Of a stretch of DNA of 9,584 nucleotides, positions 5,852 through 9,584 are shown in pieces. Source of the stretch: CAZOIA01 sp964579675 (lineage in GTDB: Bacteria; Planctomycetota; Phycisphaerae; UBA1845; PWPN01); the NCBI GenBank assembly GCA_964579675.1, contig CAZOIA010000207.1, positions 1-9,584 on the forward strand. Reading direction: 5' to 3'. The first letter of the stretch is position 1. Every line of letters starts with the position of its first letter. The position numbers were made by a program, and so were the translations under genes. The notes under the pieces were generated by a model, which was not told where the DNA came from, did no database searches, and saw only the letters and a program-made list of their open reading frames with translations.

Positions 5852-8800
5852 TCAGTCCTTTCTGTCTTGGTATTGCTTCCACCACTCTCTCAATTCCTCC
5901 TTGTCCGCCTCGGACATCGTCGAGCCAAGCGGTGCAGGATACTCTTGAGTCCTGAAACTCCTGATCAGGAAGCCTGCCTCGCGCCCAATCGTCGTGGGCT
6001 TGCCTATGTCAACGTGCGGTGACCAAAGAGCATGCACCACTGGGGCACACTTCTCCTCCGAATCGAGCAACTCGAATAGCTTCGGAAGATGATCTTCTTT
6101 CACCCACACACCGGTAACGCCCGCAACCGTGCACGTACCATCCCGCGTCCTCCGCAGGTGGGAGAGGAAGGCGACAGGATCCATGTCCTTGATCTCCCCG
6201 CTTGGTCCCGGAGCCGCGCCGCCGATGCCAGACGCCCGGAGATGCTTCCGGAATTCCTCACGGGTCTTCATTTCCACATGCACCCGTGGAGTTGGACCTT
6301 CCTTGGGCACCTCCACTTTCATCGCTCCAACATAATCCGGGAGTCGCCGGCCTCTGTGGCGACTCTTCTCCTCGGTCAGCTCCTTATAGGCTTCTGCAAT
6401 GACAGTGTAGATCCCAGGCGGGATACGCTCCGTCTTGAAATCGGCGTTTACTTCGCAGATCACGGCATCGAACGTCCGGAGCTTCCATACATCCTTCTGC
6501 TTGGGATCTCCGGTAGCCTCGGCAGACTTGATATAGACGAACACGCCGGGCACGACGTTGTCCGGAAGACCAGAGATACGCCCGGTAATCGGTTGTCCCG
6601 TTCGGCGAACGAGATCGACAACTCTGGTCTTGCCTGGTTCGAGCCGCAAGTCAAACTCGCGGTCGCAGAATACATCTGTTCCAAAATCACCGTTGCTCAG
6701 CAGCTTCATCCTGGCCAGGTTGTAGCGCCCAGGCGTCAGGTTGTTCAGGAGAATCTCGCCTCCGTTGGCAACCGTCAGCATCTGGACGGCTTCGCCCAGG
6801 CCGGTCCACGACATGAACCGCAATCGCAAGCGCGCCTTTTTCTCGCCGCCTTCGATCTCATACCGCACCTTGAGCGCCGCCGGTTCCACACCCTTGGGCA
6901 ACCGCGCTCCCAGCCACTTCTCTCTCTCGCCTTTTTCAATGCCATCCCGGACTTCCGGCGTCGTCGACTCAACTGTCCCGGACGCAGCTCGGACAGGGGA
7001 AACAACAGTGCCATCGAGCAGCACTGCGCGCCTGCTGAAGAACGGCTTTCCACGTCCACGAAAGAGCTGCATCTCGACGAAGTAATATAACTTTCCTTGA
7101 TAAACATCACGCTTGGCGCCCGGTATGTGTCTGAGTTCGACACCTCGCACGACAAATTGATCCCTGATGTTACTTCTCGCGTAGAAACGCTTGAAGTGCT
7201 CGAAACAGGTCCGCACGGCCTGGTCAGACGAGAGAGGCAAGGTGTCCTTCTTCAGGTCCAGTGTCGGCTGAGCGTCGAAGGTTTCTCGACTGATCGCGTA
7301 GACGTCACTCGCTTCCCCTCGACTATCGCCGGCGATGCGCAGACTGCACAATACCACTGTCCCATCTGCTTGATGCGCAGCCGCAGTCTTCGCCCGGTGA
7401 CCAGATGCGATGGCCCCTTCGTCGCCCGCAGCCGAGTCCGGAGCAGCGTCGGCGGTAACGATTTCGACCTGGACCGGGTTACTGACGGCCCGGACCGGGC
7501 CGACGAAGACCAACGTTTCCAGTGCTCCGTCGGCGATTAGCGTTGTGGGTGTTGGAGGTGTTGCGATATAGGCAACGCGAATGACGTGCTTGCCGGGCGG
7601 CAGGGTCAGGCTTACTCGGGTGCTTGGCTCCACCCGGTGGATCCGGTCCGGGTTGTAGCGGCCTGCAAATTCAGCGACTTCCTCGGCGCTCAAGGGCTGC
7701 CATCCGCCGGCTAGTGTGATCGGCAGATCCGCGTACGAGGCTCCCGCCGAGAAGTCGAGCGCGTAGCTCAATCGCCTACTGTTTCCACTGATGTCCTCTG
7801 GATTGAGGTAGCACTGGTGCCACTGGCCGTCCACTTCGGCCTCGCAATGCTTGCCCGCGTGTCGCAGGCGAAGAGGACGTGAGCCGTTGTTTCGCAAATC
7901 GACACGGAACGTCGGGATTTCGCCCGCGTGCCAACGTTTCTTCTCCGGCCGCAGTCGGACCTGCACGCCTTCCACCGGCTCGCCCCACGACACCTGATTC
8001 CCTTCGGCCGCGGGCCTAGTCATCACCGGTTGCGCCGCGGGTTGCGTGGATGTGGAACGCTGGATCTCGAGCCGGTTGCGACCGATCGGCCGCCAGACCA
8101 GGTTCCGGTTGCCCTGCGGGTCGACGCGGTTCTTTAACACCGTCATCACCCGCTCGGCCAGATCCGCTTTCTTGTCATCCGTGTCGTCGATCTCGAACAG
8201 CTTGCCCGTGTCGAAATCGATCACACAGTCCTTGCCCACACTGTCCGCGTTGACCACCCGTTCAACCACCCGCCCGACCGGCAGGGGACCGGGCCGGGTG
8301 ACGGCCCCCGCCGTCGCGCCCACGGTGACGTACTTCCGCTTCGCCAGCGGACGTTCGCGGATTACGACCTCGACTCGCTCGGAGCTTGGGGCCGTATAGC
8401 GCGGTTTGACGACCGCCAGCAACTTGCCGCTCGTCTCGAGCGCGAAGAACGCTTTCGGTTCCTCGGCCCCCCCGCGGCCGGAACGGAAGTCTGCCTGTAC
8501 GTCCTTGATCGAAGCGACCCCACTGCCATAGCGCTTCAGCACGGCACGGAGACTATCGTCCTCGATCCGGTCGGCATCGAGCCAGCTATTGGCGTCGAGG
8601 CGAGCGATCTTCGCGCCACGCAATGCAATCAACGCTCCGCCCTTGGCGTCGTCGTAACACAGGTCACCCCTGCCGTTCTCATTCAGCCACTTCGCCAACT
8701 CCGAGTCGCCGGTCACCGTCTCGGGGATCGTCAGTACCTTGTGGCTGGCCATATCCAGGACCGCTCGCCCCCTCTTTTCCACATCATTAAGGTAAGGACT

Positions 8801-9584
8801 CCAAATGCCGCGAGCGGCAGCGTTCGACTCGAACTTGCAGAAGAACCCGCTGCTACTGGCGCTCCCGCCCGTGACTCGATCATCGAAGGGCAATGGGACA
8901 TCGGCCAATCCAGGTTTGGGATACTCGGCCCGGAAGGCCGCCTGGACGACCACGAAGTGAACGTAAGGCAGCATCGTGGCCGACTTGTCCTTTTTGACGA
9001 GTTCGATGAACCTTGTCCACTCCTCGTCCGACATGGGCCGATCAAACATCGCACACAGGGGATTCTCAAAGGTTGCTTCCAGTTTCGCCAATGGTCGCTC
9101 TCGTGAGTGGTTGGGGTCGTCGGGCAGACGGTTGACCCAGTCGCGTATCCACTGTCGCTGCTTCTCCATCCGGCGAACATGCTCGTGGCTGAGTTCGCCC
9201 CGACTCATCGCCATCCAGAGGTTCAGCTTCAACGAGTCAATGATGTCGTCGAAGCCCCGGTACACGCTCTCGGGCTGCCGGTGGGCCCAAGCGTTGTTCA
9301 TGTGCCGGTGGAACGCCGCCGCGATCCGCTGCTGCCTCGGGGGGGATGTCGCGGCCGTCGCGTGCTTCATCACGAATTCGTGAAAGCTCGCCGGTAGGTT
9401 GCGGACGTCCTGCTCGCTAAGAAACGGCAGCGGGTGTTTGCTCAGAGTTTCCTGCACGAGCTTGGCGATCGCGTCCGCGAACACGCGATTCCGAGATTGC
9501 TGGTTGATCGGAGGCTCGCCGGCCCGCGCTTGCAGCACGATGATCGCCGTCTTGTCGCGGAGTTGTTTCGCCGGTGGGAGACTC
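5852..9584 (-). CDS. Large multi-domain, probably extracytoplasmic protein (N-terminus outside window)
   Basis: The frame is open from the right edge to a TGA at 5852-5854, about 1243 codons. A GTG at 9538 is a possible start but has no ribosome binding site, and the frame continues upstream, so the gene is probably 5'-truncated here. Counting from that GTG: residues 1-240 are mostly helical and charged; 260-316 and 437-452 contain two similar short modules (V-L-D-M-A-S-H-K and V-I-D-F-D-T-G-K-L-F); 469-493 resemble a SecD motif; 517-690 form an Ig-like beta-sandwich (V-Q-V-R-L-R-P-E-K...S-N-P-V-Q-V-E-I); about 890-1040 contain two carboxypeptidase-regulatory-like beta domains (L-T-P-G-R-Y-N-L, I-P-P-G-I-Y-T-V); 1119-1228 form a Trp-rich C-terminal module. 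No membrane helix or protease motif is visible. I recall similar module strings in planctomycete M56/BlaR1-type proteins, whose membrane protease part would be upstream. Function not assigned. Confidence 0.88.
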   Translation of the reverse strand, partial: SLPPAKQLRDKTAIIVLQARAGEPPINQQSRNRVFADAIAKLVQETLSKHPLPFLSEQDVRNLPASFHEFVMKHATAATSPPRQQRIAAAFHRHMNNAWAHRQPESVYRGFDDIIDSLKLNLWMAMSRGELSHEHVRRMEKQRQWIRDWVNRLPDDPNHSRERPLAKLEATFENPLCAMFDRPMSDEEWTRFIELVKKDKSATMLPYVHFVVVQAAFRAEYPKPGLADVPLPFDDRVTGGSASSSGFFCKFESNAAARGIWSPYLNDVEKRGRAVLDMASHKVLTIPETVTGDSELAKWLNENGRGDLCYDDAKGGALIALRGAKIARLDANSWLDADRIEDDSLRAVLKRYGSGVASIKDVQADFRSGRGGAEEPKAFFALETSGKLLAVVKPRYTAPSSERVEVVIRERPLAKRKYVTVGATAGAVTRPGPLPVGRVVERVVNADSVGKDCVIDFDTGKLFEIDDTDDKKADLAERVMTVLKNRVDPQGNRNLVWRPIGRNRLEIQRSTSTQPAAQPVMTRPAAEGNQVSWGEPVEGVQVRLRPEKKRWHAGEIPTFRVDLRNNGSRPLRLRHAGKHCEAEVDGQWHQCYLNPEDISGNSRRLSYALDFSAGASYADLPITLAGGWQPLSAEEVAEFAGRYNPDRIHRVEPSTRVSLTLPPGKHVIRVAYIATPPTPTTLIADGALETLVFVGPVRAVSNPVQVEIVTADAAPDSAAGDEGAIASGHRAKTAAAHQADGTVVLCSLRIAGDSRGEASDVYAISRETFDAQPTLDLKKDTLPLSSDQAVRTCFEHFKRFYARSNIRDQFVVRGVELRHIPGAKRDVYQGKLYYFVEMQLFRGRGKPFFSRRAVLLDGTVVSPVRAASGTVESTTPEVRDGIEKGEREKWLGARLPKGVEPAALKVRYEIEGGEKKARLRLRFMSWTGLGEAVQMLTVANGGEILLNNLTPGRYNLARMKLLSNGDFGTDVFCDREFDLRLEPGKTRVVDLVRRTGQPITGRISGLPDNVVPGVFVYIKSAEATGDPKQKDVWKLRTFDAVICEVNADFKTERIPPGIYTVIAEAYKELTEEKSRHRGRRLPDYVGAMKVEVPKEGPTPRVHVEMKTREEFRKHLRASGIGGAAPGPSGEIKDMDPVAFLSHLRRTRDGTCTVAGVTGVWVKEDHLPKLFELLDSEEKCAPVVHALWSPHVDIGKPTTIGREAGFLIRSFRTQEYPAPLGSTMSEADKEELREWWKQYQDRKD
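8060..8134 (-). other. SecD-like short motif inside the large protein
   Basis: Residues 469-493 read K-N-R-V-D-P-Q-G-N...R-P-I-G-R-N-R-L-E-I-Q. This resembles the conserved segment of the SecD periplasmic head (L-R-N-R-V-D-x-x-G...P-x-G-x-x-R-I-x-V-Q). The rest of SecD, including its membrane helices, is absent, so this is not a translocase subunit. Confidence 0.5.

Noticed and set aside
6089..7090. Plus-strand frame of 333 codons
   Set aside because: It is antisense to the regulatory beta domains of the large protein and has no recognisable domain or convincing start.
9536..9538. GTG at 9538 as the true start of the large protein
   Set aside because: No ribosome binding site precedes it and the frame stays open to the window edge with plausible protein sequence, so the start is more likely outside.

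Overview
The window looks like chromosomal DNA from a member of the Planctomycetota, possibly the Phycisphaerae or a related uncultured lineage. This is an inference from protein style. It shows several small membrane proteins ending in a zinc ribbon of the form C-x2-C-G-Y-x-L-x-G...C-P-E-C-G, regular 24-residue leucine-rich repeats (LRRs) of the I-T-D-E-G-L-x-H-L type, and a very long multi-module extracytoplasmic-looking protein. I recall all three as common in planctomycete genomes. DNA is moderately GC-rich. I see no rRNA, tRNA, CRISPR array, transposase or integrase.

Every convincing gene is on the minus strand, so transcription runs from high to low coordinates. In that order: (1) 9584-5852, a large multi-domain protein whose 5' end lies outside the window; (2) 5766-4984, a lipoprotein with a decayed zinc-ribbon tail; (3) 4987-4511, (4) 4514-4065 and (5) 4065-3736, three small two-helix membrane proteins ending in intact zinc ribbons; (6) 3739-2645, an N-terminal zinc ribbon, one membrane helix and nine 24-residue LRRs; (7) 2574-1, an exported protein with two aspartic-protease-like lobes, a PDZ domain and an LRR array that runs off the left edge.

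Genes 2 to 6 form a tightly coupled block. Each stop overlaps the next start (ATGA three times, TGATG once). At each junction the codons for the final C-G-E-(K/R) of the upstream zinc ribbon also form the ribosome binding site (GGGGAGAAG, GGGGAGAGG or GGAGAAC) of the next gene. This tail-plus-start cassette appears four times and probably spread by tandem duplication or recombination. It survives even at the end of the lipoprotein gene, where the zinc site is destroyed, which suggests it is kept for its translation role.

No known pathway can be assigned. The genes look like cell-envelope functions: an exported protease/LRR protein, a membrane-anchored LRR protein with a predicted cytosolic zinc ribbon, a lipoprotein and small membrane proteins. 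A surface-sensing or envelope-maintenance role is a guess. Gaps between genes are 85 bp (5767-5851) and 70 bp (2575-2644). I see no convincing terminator or promoter in either, so one long transcript is possible. There is no gene-free stretch above 300 bp.
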